This document shows positions 8,924 through 16,911 of a DNA stretch of 33,236 nucleotides, piece after piece. The stretch is from Oscillospiraceae bacterium (GTDB lineage Bacteria > Bacillota > Clostridia > Oscillospirales > Ruminococcaceae): contig JAJUHO010000007.1 of NCBI GenBank assembly GCA_029267825.1, forward strand, positions 1 to 33,236, read 5' to 3'. The notes beneath the pieces are model-generated. The model saw nothing but the letters and a program-made list of their open reading frames with translations. It searched no databases and was not told where the DNA came from. Numbering within the stretch: position 1 is the stretch's first letter; each line of letters opens with the position of its first letter. The position numbers were made by a program, and so were the translations under genes.

Positions 8924-9835
8924 TTAACCTTTTACCGCTCCAATTGTCAAGCCAGAAATAAAATACCTCTGAAAGAAAGGATAAACCAATGCAATCGGTA
9001 TAATAATTACAATTGCTATTGCCATGCGCACGCTTTCGGTTGGCATGCTTGCCTTGTACATTTGCATGGAAAGCCCTCCGTAAGGATTATTGGCAAGGTA
9101 TTCAATATTTGACTGAACAAGGTTAAGCATCGCTTGAAGTGATTGAAGTTTTTTATCGGTAATATAAAGCGATGATTGGAACCAGTCGTTCCAATATCCA
9201 AAAGCCGCAAACAATCCTATCGTTGCAAGAATTGGTTTTGACAACGGGAGCACAATTCTGCCAAAAATCACAAGCTGACTGGCTCCATCTATTTTAGCCG
9301 ATTCTATAATTGAATCCGGAATGGTGGTTCTGAAAAAAGTTTTGCAAATAACCACATTAAACGAAGACAATGCAAGAGGAAGAATTAAAGCCCACACAGT
9401 GTTTCTCAAATGCAGTATATTTGCGTTTACCACATAACCAGACAACATTCCTCCGTTAAAAATCATAGGTATAAATACAACCCATGTAAAAAAATTCTTT
9501 AATTTATAAACCGGCCTTGATAAAACATACCCCATTAAAGTTGTCAGCATAACGGAGATGACCGTTCCTGCCGCCGTAACAAAAATCGATATAAATGCCG
9601 CCTGAAGGATGGTTTTTCTTTCATTCCATAAAAAAACGTACGCTGAATTCGACAGTATTTTAGGAATAATTTGATAACCGTATTTTTGAATGCTCTGCTC
9701 ATCCGAAATGGAAATTGAAAAAACAAAAACGACCGGAAAAATGCATATAAAAGACAATATAATAAATAAAATATTAAATAATATATTTGTCGAATTTTTT
9801 ATTTGATTAAGATTTTTGATTTTTTTCGCTGCCAT
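8924..9835 (-). CDS. Carbohydrate ABC permease, LplC/YtcP-like (unit A)
   Basis: A 303-residue membrane protein of the MalG-like BPD_transp_1 class with about six membrane segments, the first at residues 17-38. The conserved EAA loop is at about 180-205 (ESAKIDGASQLVIFGRIVLPL), which docks on the ATPase. The C-terminus, ISGLTIGAVKG, is the usual ending of YtcP/LplC permeases. It partners the LplB-like permease encoded 14 nt upstream and the binding protein 76 nt downstream. No ATPase gene is present in the unit, so it presumably uses a shared MsmX-type ATPase. The start is ATG at 9835 with a GAGG ribosome site. Confidence 0.9.
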   Translation of the reverse strand: MAAKKIKNLNQIKNSTNILFNILFIILSFICIFPVVFVFSISISDEQSIQKYGYQIIPKILSNSAYVFLWNERKTILQAAFISIFVTAAGTVISVMLTTLMGYVLSRPVYKLKNFFTWVVFIPMIFNGGMLSGYVVNANILHLRNTVWALILPLALSSFNVVICKTFFRTTIPDSIIESAKIDGASQLVIFGRIVLPLSKPILATIGLFAAFGYWNDWFQSSLYITDKKLQSLQAMLNLVQSNIEYLANNPYGGLSMQMYKASMPTESVRMAIAIVIIIPIALVYPFFQRYFISGLTIGAVKG

Positions 9836-9849
9836 CTTTTTTACCTCAT

Positions 9850-10833
9850 TTAAATAATGGTATTTTCATTATCAATTTTACTTACAAGCCAGTTTGCCAA
9901 AAGAATCGTTATGCAGCAAGCTATCGATTGGAAAAATGAAGCCGCGGCAGCCCTTCCTATTGAAGCCTGGGTTTGTATTGCATTGTATATGTAAGTATCG
10001 AAAGTAGATACGGTTGAATACAACGACTGTGGTATATGCGCAGGGATTTGATAAAACAATCCGAAGTCAGAATAAAATATCTTGCCGGTATCTAAAATCA
10101 GCATCATTACAATAATAGGTTTAAGGCATGGCAACGTAATAAATTTTGCCTGCTGCCATTTGCTTGCCCCATCAATTATCGCAGCTTCATATAGGCTATA
10201 ATCAATTCCTGTAATACTTGCCAAATAAATAACCATTCCATAGCCCATGCCTTTCCATATTCTCATAAATGTTAAAATAAACGGCCAATACTTGGGCTCC
10301 TGATACCACATAATTTTCTCCCCGCCCAAAAGCGTAATGATTCCATTCAAATAGCCTTTTTCGGGTGACAATACTGCGTAAACAAAATATGCTACAACAA
10401 CCCATGACATAAAGTAAGGAAAAAACATTATTGTTTGATATGCTTTTGATGCAAATTTGCTGTGCAGGTTGCTAATCATCATAGCAAATCCAACCGCCAC
10501 AATAACTCCAAGAATAATAAAAACAATATTATACAAAATTGTGTTTCTTAAAAGCATTGTAAAAGCATTTGAAAATATGAAATATTTAAAATTATCAAAT
10601 CCAACCCAATTGCTTTTAAAAAGACTATACACAAAGCCGTGTCCCGGAGAAATTTTATAATTTTTAAAAGCAATTATAATTCCAAACATCGGCAAATAGG
10701 CAAATAACAGATACCATATAAAGCTTGGAATCGCAAGAATTGTAAGTTCAGTATCATCCATTGTCCATTTTTTAATTTTTGTTTTTAACTTAAAGTGATT
10801 ATTTTCTTTACTTTTGTTAAAAATCCTTTTCAT
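9850..10833 (-). CDS. Carbohydrate ABC permease, LplB/YteP-like (unit A)
   Basis: A 327-residue MalF-like permease, first gene of unit A. A charged N-terminus of about 30 residues precedes the first membrane segment (IPSFIWYLLFAYLPMFGIIIAF). The family stretch GFDNFKYF follows. The EAA loop is YEAAIIDGASKWQQAKFITLP (about residues 215-235), and GLFYQIPAHIPQSL lies in a later loop. About six membrane segments are present. It forms a heterodimer with the LplC-like permease encoded next. It is transcribed from a strong promoter at 10896-10868, with a leader of only about 28 nt and an AAGGGG ribosome site. Confidence 0.9.
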   Translation of the reverse strand: MKRIFNKSKENNHFKLKTKIKKWTMDDTELTILAIPSFIWYLLFAYLPMFGIIIAFKNYKISPGHGFVYSLFKSNWVGFDNFKYFIFSNAFTMLLRNTILYNIVFIILGVIVAVGFAMMISNLHSKFASKAYQTIMFFPYFMSWVVVAYFVYAVLSPEKGYLNGIITLLGGEKIMWYQEPKYWPFILTFMRIWKGMGYGMVIYLASITGIDYSLYEAAIIDGASKWQQAKFITLPCLKPIIVMMLILDTGKIFYSDFGLFYQIPAHIPQSLYSTVSTFDTYIYNAIQTQASIGRAAAASFFQSIACCITILLANWLVSKIDNENTII

Positions 10834-10867
10834 TATCTAGCCCATTCCCCTTACATTTGTTTTTTAT

Positions 10868-10896
10868 ATTTTAATTCTATTTTTTGCTTTTGTCAA
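10868..10896 (-). promoter_or_regulatory. Promoter of unit A (permease-binding protein-GH130-GH38)
   Basis: On the - strand a perfect -35 TTGACA (10896-10891), a 17-bp spacer and a -10 TAAAAT (10873-10868) are seen. Transcription would start near 10861, giving a short leader before the ATG at 10833. The 366-bp region to the divergent regulator at 11200 is very AT-rich and holds no gene. Confidence 0.75.
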
Positions 10897-11059
10897 TACC
10901 CAAAACAACATTTTATAATAAAAATTTATAGTTAAATTTCTAATTTTAAAAATTATATTGTTAAAGTTGCTCTATAAATTTTAGAACAAAAACAATTTAA
11001 AATTACTATTTTAAATATTGTTACTTAATTTTAATTTTAACTTTTGTTTCTGCTAATTT

Positions 11060-11100
11060 ATCAATTTGATATTGATTTTAAAAGCAAATAATGGTATACT
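11060..11100 (+). promoter_or_regulatory. Promoter of the first LacI-type gene with overlapping palindrome
   Basis: The -35 is TTGATT (11072-11077) and the -10 is TATACT (11095-11100) with a TGG extension; the spacer is 17 bp. A 6-bp inverted repeat, ATCAAT-N5-ATTGAT (11060-11076), overlaps the -35. This is a plausible repressor site, possibly autoregulatory. It could equally be chance in such AT-rich DNA. Confidence 0.55.
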
Positions 11101-11160
11101 ATTTATCATTAAAATAAAAAATGGCCCCTGTTCTATGAACCAAAACAAATATTTTTTAAT

Positions 11161-11178
11161 ATATACAATTTCGTATAT
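11161..11178 (+). promoter_or_regulatory. Inverted repeat in the leader of the first LacI-type gene
   Basis: ATATAC (11161-11166) and GTATAT (11173-11178) form perfect 6-bp arms around a 6-bp centre. The repeat lies about 55 bp after the likely transcription start and 21 bp before the ATG at 11200. It is a second candidate operator for a LacI-type dimer; there is no direct evidence of binding. Confidence 0.35.
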
Positions 11179-11199
11179 TACAAAAAGGAATGATATATT

Positions 11200-12243
11200 A
11201 TGAAAAAGGTAACTATGCAAACTATTGCAGATGCTTTAAATATCTCAAGAGTTTCCGTATGGAAAGTTTTAAACAATCAACCGGGAGTATCTGATAACCT
11301 TAGGGCTGCTATTATTGCAACCGCAAACGAACTTGGTTATTTTACTGAAAAACAAACCCCGACAAACAATTCATATAAAAACACATCAATGCCTACTGTG
11401 TCTGTTGTGGTTTCAAGGCCGGATTCCGCTTCTTTTTGGATGAAAATCATTCATAAAATAGCAGAAGACTTTACAAATTTAGGATATAACCTTTTATATA
11501 CATATCTGCCGTCAACTTATACTCAAGGCTACACACTTCCTCAAAATTTAATTAACGGAAGCATAGACGGAATTATAATATTAAACGTTTATGACCAGGA
11601 TATGTTAAGGTTAATCAGTTCAACCAATATTCCAAAAGTGTTTTTGGATATCTCTCCAAAAACCAAGTTTGAAAACCTTAATGGTGATTTGTTTTTGCTG
11701 GAAGGAGAAAGAACAATTTACCAAATTACCGAATCCATTATAAATAACGGCTGCAAAAAAATCGGATTTATAGGGGATATTTATTACTCAAAAACAAACG
11801 AAGAAAGATACCGCGGATATTTAAATGCTTTAAAGGCACACAATATATCACATGATTCAACAATTTGCTTTACAAAAAGTTTGGGAATCACAGATTATAA
11901 AAATGAAATCAAAGAATTTTTAGATTCAGTTGCTAAAATGCCGGATGCTTTCGTTTGCGTAAATGACCACATAGCCAAAGTGGTTTACGATTATTTTACT
12001 AAGAATAATTATGATATACCTACCCAATTATTATTAAGCGGCTACGATGGAGTTTTGGAATACTTTAATGACTCAAAATTTTTAACCACCGCAGAAGTCG
12101 ATACAAAACAGTTGGGGTGCCGCTTAGCAAACCAATTAGTATATAGAGTAAAATATCCAAACGCTCCTTACGAAATAACACATATTACTCCTAAAATTCG
12201 CTATGGAATATCAACAATGCCATCAAAAAATATCGCCAAATAA
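11200..12243 (+). CDS. LacI-type transcription regulator 1
   Basis: A 347-residue regulator. The N-terminal LacI helix-turn-helix covers residues 3-45 (MQTIADALNISRVSVWKVLN), with SRVSVWKV as recognition helix. The usual hinge motif (proline-asparagine then alanine-arginine-leucine) is missing; instead a Ser/Thr/Asn-rich linker runs from about 50 to 68. A periplasmic-binding-protein-like effector domain follows (VSVVVSRPDSASFWMK, FLDISP, KKIGFIGDIYYSK, DAFVCVNDHIAK, LLLSGYDG, LTTAEVDTKQLG). It is divergent from unit A and most likely controls it, with an intracellular glycan breakdown product as effector (inference). It closely resembles the second regulator at 12292 in length and effector-domain motifs. 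AAGGAA precedes the ATG. Confidence 0.9.
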   Translation: MKKVTMQTIADALNISRVSVWKVLNNQPGVSDNLRAAIIATANELGYFTEKQTPTNNSYKNTSMPTVSVVVSRPDSASFWMKIIHKIAEDFTNLGYNLLYTYLPSTYTQGYTLPQNLINGSIDGIIILNVYDQDMLRLISSTNIPKVFLDISPKTKFENLNGDLFLLEGERTIYQITESIINNGCKKIGFIGDIYYSKTNEERYRGYLNALKAHNISHDSTICFTKSLGITDYKNEIKEFLDSVAKMPDAFVCVNDHIAKVVYDYFTKNNYDIPTQLLLSGYDGVLEYFNDSKFLTTAEVDTKQLGCRLANQLVYRVKYPNAPYEITHITPKIRYGISTMPSKNIAK

Positions 12244-12245
12244 AA

Positions 12246-12284
12246 ACAAAAAGCTCCGCCCAATTAACCAGCGGAGCTTTTTGT
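12246..12284. terminator. Bidirectional terminator between the two convergent regulators
   Basis: A 14-bp perfect stem pairs 12246-12259 with 12271-12284 around an 11-nt loop. A-runs on the left and T-runs on the right are built into the stem, so it can stop both the + strand regulator 1 message and the - strand regulator 2 message. Confidence 0.88.
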
Positions 12285-12291
12285 GTTAAAT

Positions 12292-13335
12292 TTAAAAATC
12301 AGTTGATTTTTTAAAGCATACCTTTGAATTGATTTTTATAATTTCATAATCTGATTCCGGATTTCCTATCCTATAAAGGAGCTGGGCAACAAGCCGTTTG
12401 CCAAGCAAATCTTTTTGCACATCTACTGTTGTCAAAAAGGAATCCTCCATTAAAATTTCCCTATTATTGTCATATCCGGATACAGCTATATCCTCAGGAA
12501 TTCTATATCCTTTTTGATTTAAAATTGAAATTAAAATATAAGCTATATAATCACTTGCGCATACAAAAGCCTGAGGAAGACATTTAAGCTGAGATATGAA
12601 TTTTTCTATATTGCCACGATAATTTTCAATTTCAAACCCGGATGTAAAACAAAAATTTTTGTTGATTGAAAGATTGTTTTTTTCCATCGCAAGGCAAAAA
12701 CCTTTCCAGCGTGTATAATTTGATATTGCATAATCAATATCCCCTATAAATCCTATTTCAGTCCTGCCCCTTTTTATAATACTGTCAGTAATTTCATACA
12801 CGCTGTCCTTTCCGTCAAGAATTATCATGTCGCCATTCATTTCCCTGAAAGGAACTTTATTTACACCATCCATAAAAACCTTTGGGATTTCACTTTCAGA
12901 TAAAATTTTAATGACTCTTTCGTCATAAGCATTTATTATAATCATGCCCTGAACATCGCCGTTTTTAATTACCTGAGGCATTTTGAAGCTTGCAAAATCT
13001 TCAAGCATTAAATTTATATAAATGCAATGCAAATCATGCTTGCTTAATTCCGCTGAAATCTGATTTAAAATTTTCATCCAAAAAACTGATGTTTCCGGAC
13101 GAGCCGCAATTACTGCAATATTTGAAACTTTTATTCCTCCATCCTCTTTTTTATCCATTAAAATATTATCCCGTTTAATGGCATCAGCAATGTTATATTT
13201 TAATTCGGAAGCCTTTTGAAGAATTTTCTCTCTTGTTGCTTCCGATACTCCTTTTTGACCATTCATAACCTTCCAAACGGTTACGCGTGATACTCCTGCC
13301 TCGTCGGCAATATCTTGAATGGTTACTTTTTTCAT
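12292..13335 (-). CDS. LacI-type transcription regulator 2
   Basis: A 347-residue sister of regulator 1. The helix-turn-helix is at 3-45 (IQDIADEAGVSRVTVWKVMNG), followed by a linker rich in charged residues without the standard hinge sequence. The effector domain has VIAARPETSVFWMK, VFMDGV, TEIGFIGDIDYA, QAFVCASDYIAY, AVSGYDNN and LTTVDVQKDLLG, parallel to regulator 1. The start is set at ATG 13335, where GAGGGAG lies about 7 nt upstream and the product begins MKKVTIQ like its sister. A TTG seven codons earlier is less likely. It lies downstream of the GH20 gene with a 160-nt gap holding its own promoter, and probably controls unit B and the divergent fucosidase (inference). Confidence 0.9.
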   Translation of the reverse strand: MKKVTIQDIADEAGVSRVTVWKVMNGQKGVSEATREKILQKASELKYNIADAIKRDNILMDKKEDGGIKVSNIAVIAARPETSVFWMKILNQISAELSKHDLHCIYINLMLEDFASFKMPQVIKNGDVQGMIIINAYDERVIKILSESEIPKVFMDGVNKVPFREMNGDMIILDGKDSVYEITDSIIKRGRTEIGFIGDIDYAISNYTRWKGFCLAMEKNNLSINKNFCFTSGFEIENYRGNIEKFISQLKCLPQAFVCASDYIAYILISILNQKGYRIPEDIAVSGYDNNREILMEDSFLTTVDVQKDLLGKRLVAQLLYRIGNPESDYEIIKINSKVCFKKSTDF

Positions 13336-13419
13336 TTTCTGCTCCCTCTGCACCAATACAATGCAACAAAAATTAAGCTCTTATTATGCAAATCAATTTT
13401 TACCATTTTGTCTGTTCAA

Positions 13420-13448
13420 AGTATACCACAATTTAAATTTTGCCGCAA
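13420..13448 (-). promoter_or_regulatory. Promoter of LacI-type regulator 2
   Basis: On the - strand the -10 is TATACT (13425-13420) with an extended TGG before it, and a weak -35 TTGCGG (13448-13443) lies 17 bp upstream. The same TGG-TATACT element precedes regulator 1. A 10-bp palindrome AATTTAAATT (13431-13440) sits in the spacer. The regulator can thus be expressed apart from unit B. Confidence 0.5.
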
Positions 13449-13495
13449 TAGATTGAATGCTCTTGCAAGCAAATTCATACTTTTATTATTTCATA

Positions 13496-15346
13496 TTACA
13501 AACTCCTTAACAAGTCAGCATACCAAAATATTACGTCTTGAATTCTAAATAATTCACCCTCTTTGCTGTGTTCCCTCCAAATATTTTTATAATCATTCCA
13601 CCAATATTCAAGAGCGACAGCAGTTTCTTTTGGGGTTGAAGTCAATATTTCATTCCCATTAAACATACTATTTTTAATAATCGCACCTATGTTGTTAAAA
13701 ATGGCAACGGCTTTTGCCATTATAAGATATTCTTTTACCAATTCCCTTTTTGAAGTTTCCATTGAAATTATTATTCCATACAGGCGTTCCGTTAAGGAAA
13801 AAATTTTTTGGTTAGCCTCAAATACATTTTCAATTCTAATATTATTAAAATACTTCTTTATTTCTTCGTCCGGCATTTTTTTAACATAAGCCTCCATATA
13901 TTGGACTGCATTTTCCCAAGTAAAAAGCTGCCTTTTAGCTATTGACGAAATTATATCGACAAATGATTCAGTTTTATCTCCATACGCCAAAACAGAAATC
14001 ATTTTATTGATGTTTTCATATTCAATCTGTTCTTTATTCCATGAAAAAGCAGCTCCATAAATCATTCCCGCCACAGAGCATCTTGCAAAATTTATATGGC
14101 CATAATCTCCCCAATCAGTATTTAAAATCCCCACCGCATTGTATTTAAAGGCATAATTGCACATCCTGCTGATATTTTGATATGCGTAATCATTCCTATT
14201 TAAAAATTGCCTCCATCCATGCACACCAGGGCACAAATATTGCAGTGCACCTGTTTTGCTTATTTCATAAGAATTCTTTTCACTCTCATTGGCAGAATAG
14301 CCCCAGTTAAGGCAAATGATATCCTCCGGAAGGTCTTTTATAAGTTCTGGATTTTCAATAATAACATCCCCCCAAAACATTGGCTGCCTGCCCTGCTCCT
14401 TTACAACTGAGCAGATTTTATTTACAAAATCAACATAAACACGATGTAGTCCTTCTTTTTCAGTCATTTTTCTGCTCTTGCCTTTTCCCAAATCAAAAGT
14501 TTCATCAGCACATATATTAAACTTTTTTGATGAAAACAAAGGCATAAATTCCAAAAGCATTTTCTTAATCATCTCAAAACTTTCGGGATTGGACACGTCA
14601 ATAGTATGATGAATCATTCTATCAACAAAAGTAAACGGCTCATTTTGATTCCAATTTAATTCACAAAGATGGGAATAAGTTTTTGTTGAAAGCACCTTAT
14701 GCAAATGCCCAAAACTTGCTATGGCCGGCACAAGCTCTATATTTAAACTTTGGCAATATTCGTCAAATTCCATTATTTCTTCAGCACTCAAAGGCGTGTC
14801 ATCTCTCCACACCTCGCTAAAATCCTTAAATAAAAAACTATGCTCGATATAAAGCTGCATTTGATTTATTTTATAATAACTCAAATTATCAGCAATCTGT
14901 TTTAATGTTTTTAATGTCGGAATTCTTCCTCTTGTAACATCATGAAGAAAGCCTCTTTCCAAAATATCCGGATAATCTTCAATATCAAAACAAGGAATTA
15001 CAGGCCCATATTGATTTATAATTTGTCTGAATGTTTGTACACCATAAAGTAGCCCTTCTGTATCTCCGCCAATAATATGCACATGGTTTTCATTGACATT
15101 TATTTTATAGCATTGTTCTTTTAAATCTTTATTTATTTGCAAGAAAATGCTGTTTTTTTCAGCTTTATTTGATTTTATTATCGGAAGGTCAAACGAAATA
15201 ATTTTTTGTATATCTGTTTTAATCAATTTTGCATAATTAAATTCCTTGCAAGAACTTCCTTCAAAAATTATTAGCTCGGTATCGTATTTTATTATAAAAA
15301 ATCCTTCATCAATTTTCATTTTATGCGGCATAGGAAGCAAATACAT
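13496..15346 (-). CDS. GH20 beta-N-acetylhexosaminidase, cytoplasmic
   Basis: A 616-residue exo-enzyme that removes terminal beta-GlcNAc or GalNAc by substrate-assisted catalysis. An N-terminal GH20b-type domain occupies about 1-120 (VHIIGGDTEGLLYGVQTFRQI). The barrel begins at PDILERGFLHDVTRGRIP. Catalytic Asp-Glu pair D281-E282 lies in NICADETFDLGKGKS. WGD and a tryptophan-rich end (LNTDWGDYGH) are also seen. A helical C-terminal region runs from about 450. The ADETFDLGKG form resembles broad-specificity GH20 enzymes such as pneumococcal GH20C (from memory). No signal peptide is present, unlike secreted hexosaminidases. ATG at 15346 is chosen because AAGGGG lies 9 nt upstream; the TTG two codons earlier is too close. 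It follows the B-type fucosidase by 32 nt. Confidence 0.92.
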   Translation of the reverse strand: MYLLPMPHKMKIDEGFFIIKYDTELIIFEGSSCKEFNYAKLIKTDIQKIISFDLPIIKSNKAEKNSIFLQINKDLKEQCYKINVNENHVHIIGGDTEGLLYGVQTFRQIINQYGPVIPCFDIEDYPDILERGFLHDVTRGRIPTLKTLKQIADNLSYYKINQMQLYIEHSFLFKDFSEVWRDDTPLSAEEIMEFDEYCQSLNIELVPAIASFGHLHKVLSTKTYSHLCELNWNQNEPFTFVDRMIHHTIDVSNPESFEMIKKMLLEFMPLFSSKKFNICADETFDLGKGKSRKMTEKEGLHRVYVDFVNKICSVVKEQGRQPMFWGDVIIENPELIKDLPEDIICLNWGYSANESEKNSYEISKTGALQYLCPGVHGWRQFLNRNDYAYQNISRMCNYAFKYNAVGILNTDWGDYGHINFARCSVAGMIYGAAFSWNKEQIEYENINKMISVLAYGDKTESFVDIISSIAKRQLFTWENAVQYMEAYVKKMPDEEIKKYFNNIRIENVFEANQKIFSLTERLYGIIISMETSKRELVKEYLIMAKAVAIFNNIGAIIKNSMFNGNEILTSTPKETAVALEYWWNDYKNIWREHSKEGELFRIQDVIFWYADLLRSL

Positions 15347-15378
15347 AAACAAAAGCCCCTTTCGTTATAATTATAGTT

Positions 15379-16785
15379 TTAATAAATGCCTAAAAATTTT
15401 AATGTCGGGCATTTTCTTGATTCTTTTATATGAATTTCAATTTTTTTGGTGTGAATTTTTCCAAGTTTACATATCTTTTTATAACCAACAGTTAAAGCGG
15501 AATAAACTTTTTCAAATTTTCCTTCTATATCTGCCCATATCTCAAATCTTTCTATCCTTTGGCTGCATTTTATTTGCTCTTGCAATATAATCCATTTCAA
15601 TGTTTGCGCGCAAGGAAATTCAATTTTTATACTACATTCTTCACAATAATCCTCAGCTTTCCAATAAGATTCATCTTCTTTCAAAACATTTTCAACAGGA
15701 AAACCTTGCTGATGAGAAGAAGCAAAAATACTGGCCTTTGAATTCAATAAATTTTTTGAAAATTCTTCAGAAATAAACTTTCCAATCTCTTCAAGACGTG
15801 CTGCATCATACCGTGTAATATATCCGTCAGGATGCGGAGGAATATTCAAAAGCATAACCCCATTTCCCCCAACTGAATTTAAATAAATATCAATCAAATT
15901 TTCCAACGAACGAATTTTATCATCTTCTGATTTATGATAAAACCAACCTGGCCTTATTGAAACATTAATTTCAGCCGGATACCATATTAATTTTTTTTCT
16001 TTTTTAACCACTTTACGGCTTCCTAAGTCTTTTTCATCAGGTTCAAGTCTTTTTTGCCTAAAAACAGCATCGTCTTCTTTTTGTGATTTTTCAGCTGTTT
16101 TAATATTTGAAAACAATTTTGCAGGAACAACGCTCCACTCAGCTTGTCTGCATTCTCCGGCTTCATTTCCACACCAGCGCACATCAGGTCCAGAAATAGA
16201 AATTACCGCATTAGGCTGAAAATCGCGTATAATTTTATAATATCTTTCCCAATCGTATTCCTGTTTTTTCCCATTCTCCCCCTCTCCACACGCCCCGTCA
16301 AACCAAACAGAATAAATTTCTCCGTAATTTGTCATTAGTTCTGACAACTGTCCACAAAAAAAATCATCATATGCCTTCCCTTGGCCATATGTTTTCTCAT
16401 GCCTATCCCATGGAGAAAGATAAATGCCTAATTTTAAATCATATTTAACACATGACTGAGCCAATTCCGAAACAATATCCCTTTTAAAACTGGTATGCAT
16501 TACAGAATAATCCGTATATCCAGTATTCCAAAGACAAAAGCCATCATGATGCTTTGCAGTTATTATGCAAGCCCTTATGCCTGCTTTTTTTATGCTTTCG
16601 CACCATTGATCAGTATCAAGATTTTTAGGATGAAAAATAGAAATATCTTCTGTACCTGTTCCCCATTCACAATCAGTAAAACTATTTATGCCGTAATGAA
16701 AAAAAGCACAAAATTCTAATCTCTGCCACTCAATTTGTCTATTATGTGGAACAATAGACACCAGTTTATCGACAGATAGTTCCAT
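15379..16785 (-). CDS. GH29 alpha-L-fucosidase, B-type (alpha-1,3/4), cytoplasmic
   Basis: A 468-residue fucosidase. The catalytic barrel shows FFHYGINSFTD, TAKHHDGFCLW (77-86), SPWDRHE and VWFDGACGEG with nucleophile candidate D163. The stretch SGPDVRWCGNEAGECRQAEW (199-217, with E208 as acid/base candidate) is typical of the B subfamily, which prefers alpha-1,3/1,4-linked fucose. From about residue 345 a beta-rich C-terminal domain resembles the F5/8 discoidin-like module of GH29-B enzymes. It has no signal peptide. The start is ATG 16785, with GAGGAG about 10 nt upstream. A frame extending to 16887 would add 34 residues starting MRRLGFLRLRR, but these are translated from an intergenic hairpin and are rejected. 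It is the first enzyme gene after the unit B binding protein. Confidence 0.92.
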   Translation of the reverse strand: MELSVDKLVSIVPHNRQIEWQRLEFCAFFHYGINSFTDCEWGTGTEDISIFHPKNLDTDQWCESIKKAGIRACIITAKHHDGFCLWNTGYTDYSVMHTSFKRDIVSELAQSCVKYDLKLGIYLSPWDRHEKTYGQGKAYDDFFCGQLSELMTNYGEIYSVWFDGACGEGENGKKQEYDWERYYKIIRDFQPNAVISISGPDVRWCGNEAGECRQAEWSVVPAKLFSNIKTAEKSQKEDDAVFRQKRLEPDEKDLGSRKVVKKEKKLIWYPAEINVSIRPGWFYHKSEDDKIRSLENLIDIYLNSVGGNGVMLLNIPPHPDGYITRYDAARLEEIGKFISEEFSKNLLNSKASIFASSHQQGFPVENVLKEDESYWKAEDYCEECSIKIEFPCAQTLKWIILQEQIKCSQRIERFEIWADIEGKFEKVYSALTVGYKKICKLGKIHTKKIEIHIKESRKCPTLKFLGIY

Positions 16786-16849
16786 TTTAATCTTTTCTCC
16801 TCTTAAATTATTTTTAAAATATAGCCATACGGAAATCCAGATATTTGGC

Positions 16850-16887
16850 ATGCGGCGCCTTAGCCTTAAAAAACCAAGACGCCGCAT
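16850..16887 (-). promoter_or_regulatory. Intergenic stem-loop after the unit B binding-protein gene
   Basis: An 8-bp GC-rich stem (16850-16857 with 16880-16887) continues after one mismatch into 3 more pairs. It begins 24 nt past the binding-protein stop and has no following T-run on the - strand. It matches in position the stem-loops at 246-275 and 7323-7353 and probably stabilises the upstream message (inference). Confidence 0.65.
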
Positions 16888-16911
16888 CCTAATTATTCTA
16901 TATTAAAATTT

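Noticed and set aside
13336-13356. TTG start seven codons upstream for LacI-type regulator 2
   Set aside because: The purine-rich ribosome site lies between it and ATG 13335, and the sister protein starts at the matching methionine.
15347-15352. TTG start two codons upstream for the GH20 gene
   Set aside because: It is only about 4 nt from the AAGGGG; ATG 15346 is better spaced.
16786-16887. A 34-residue N-terminal extension of the B-type fucosidase (MRRLGFLRLRR...)
   Set aside because: The extra codons are translated from the intergenic hairpin; the inner ATG at 16785 has GAGGAG and begins a normal GH29 sequence.
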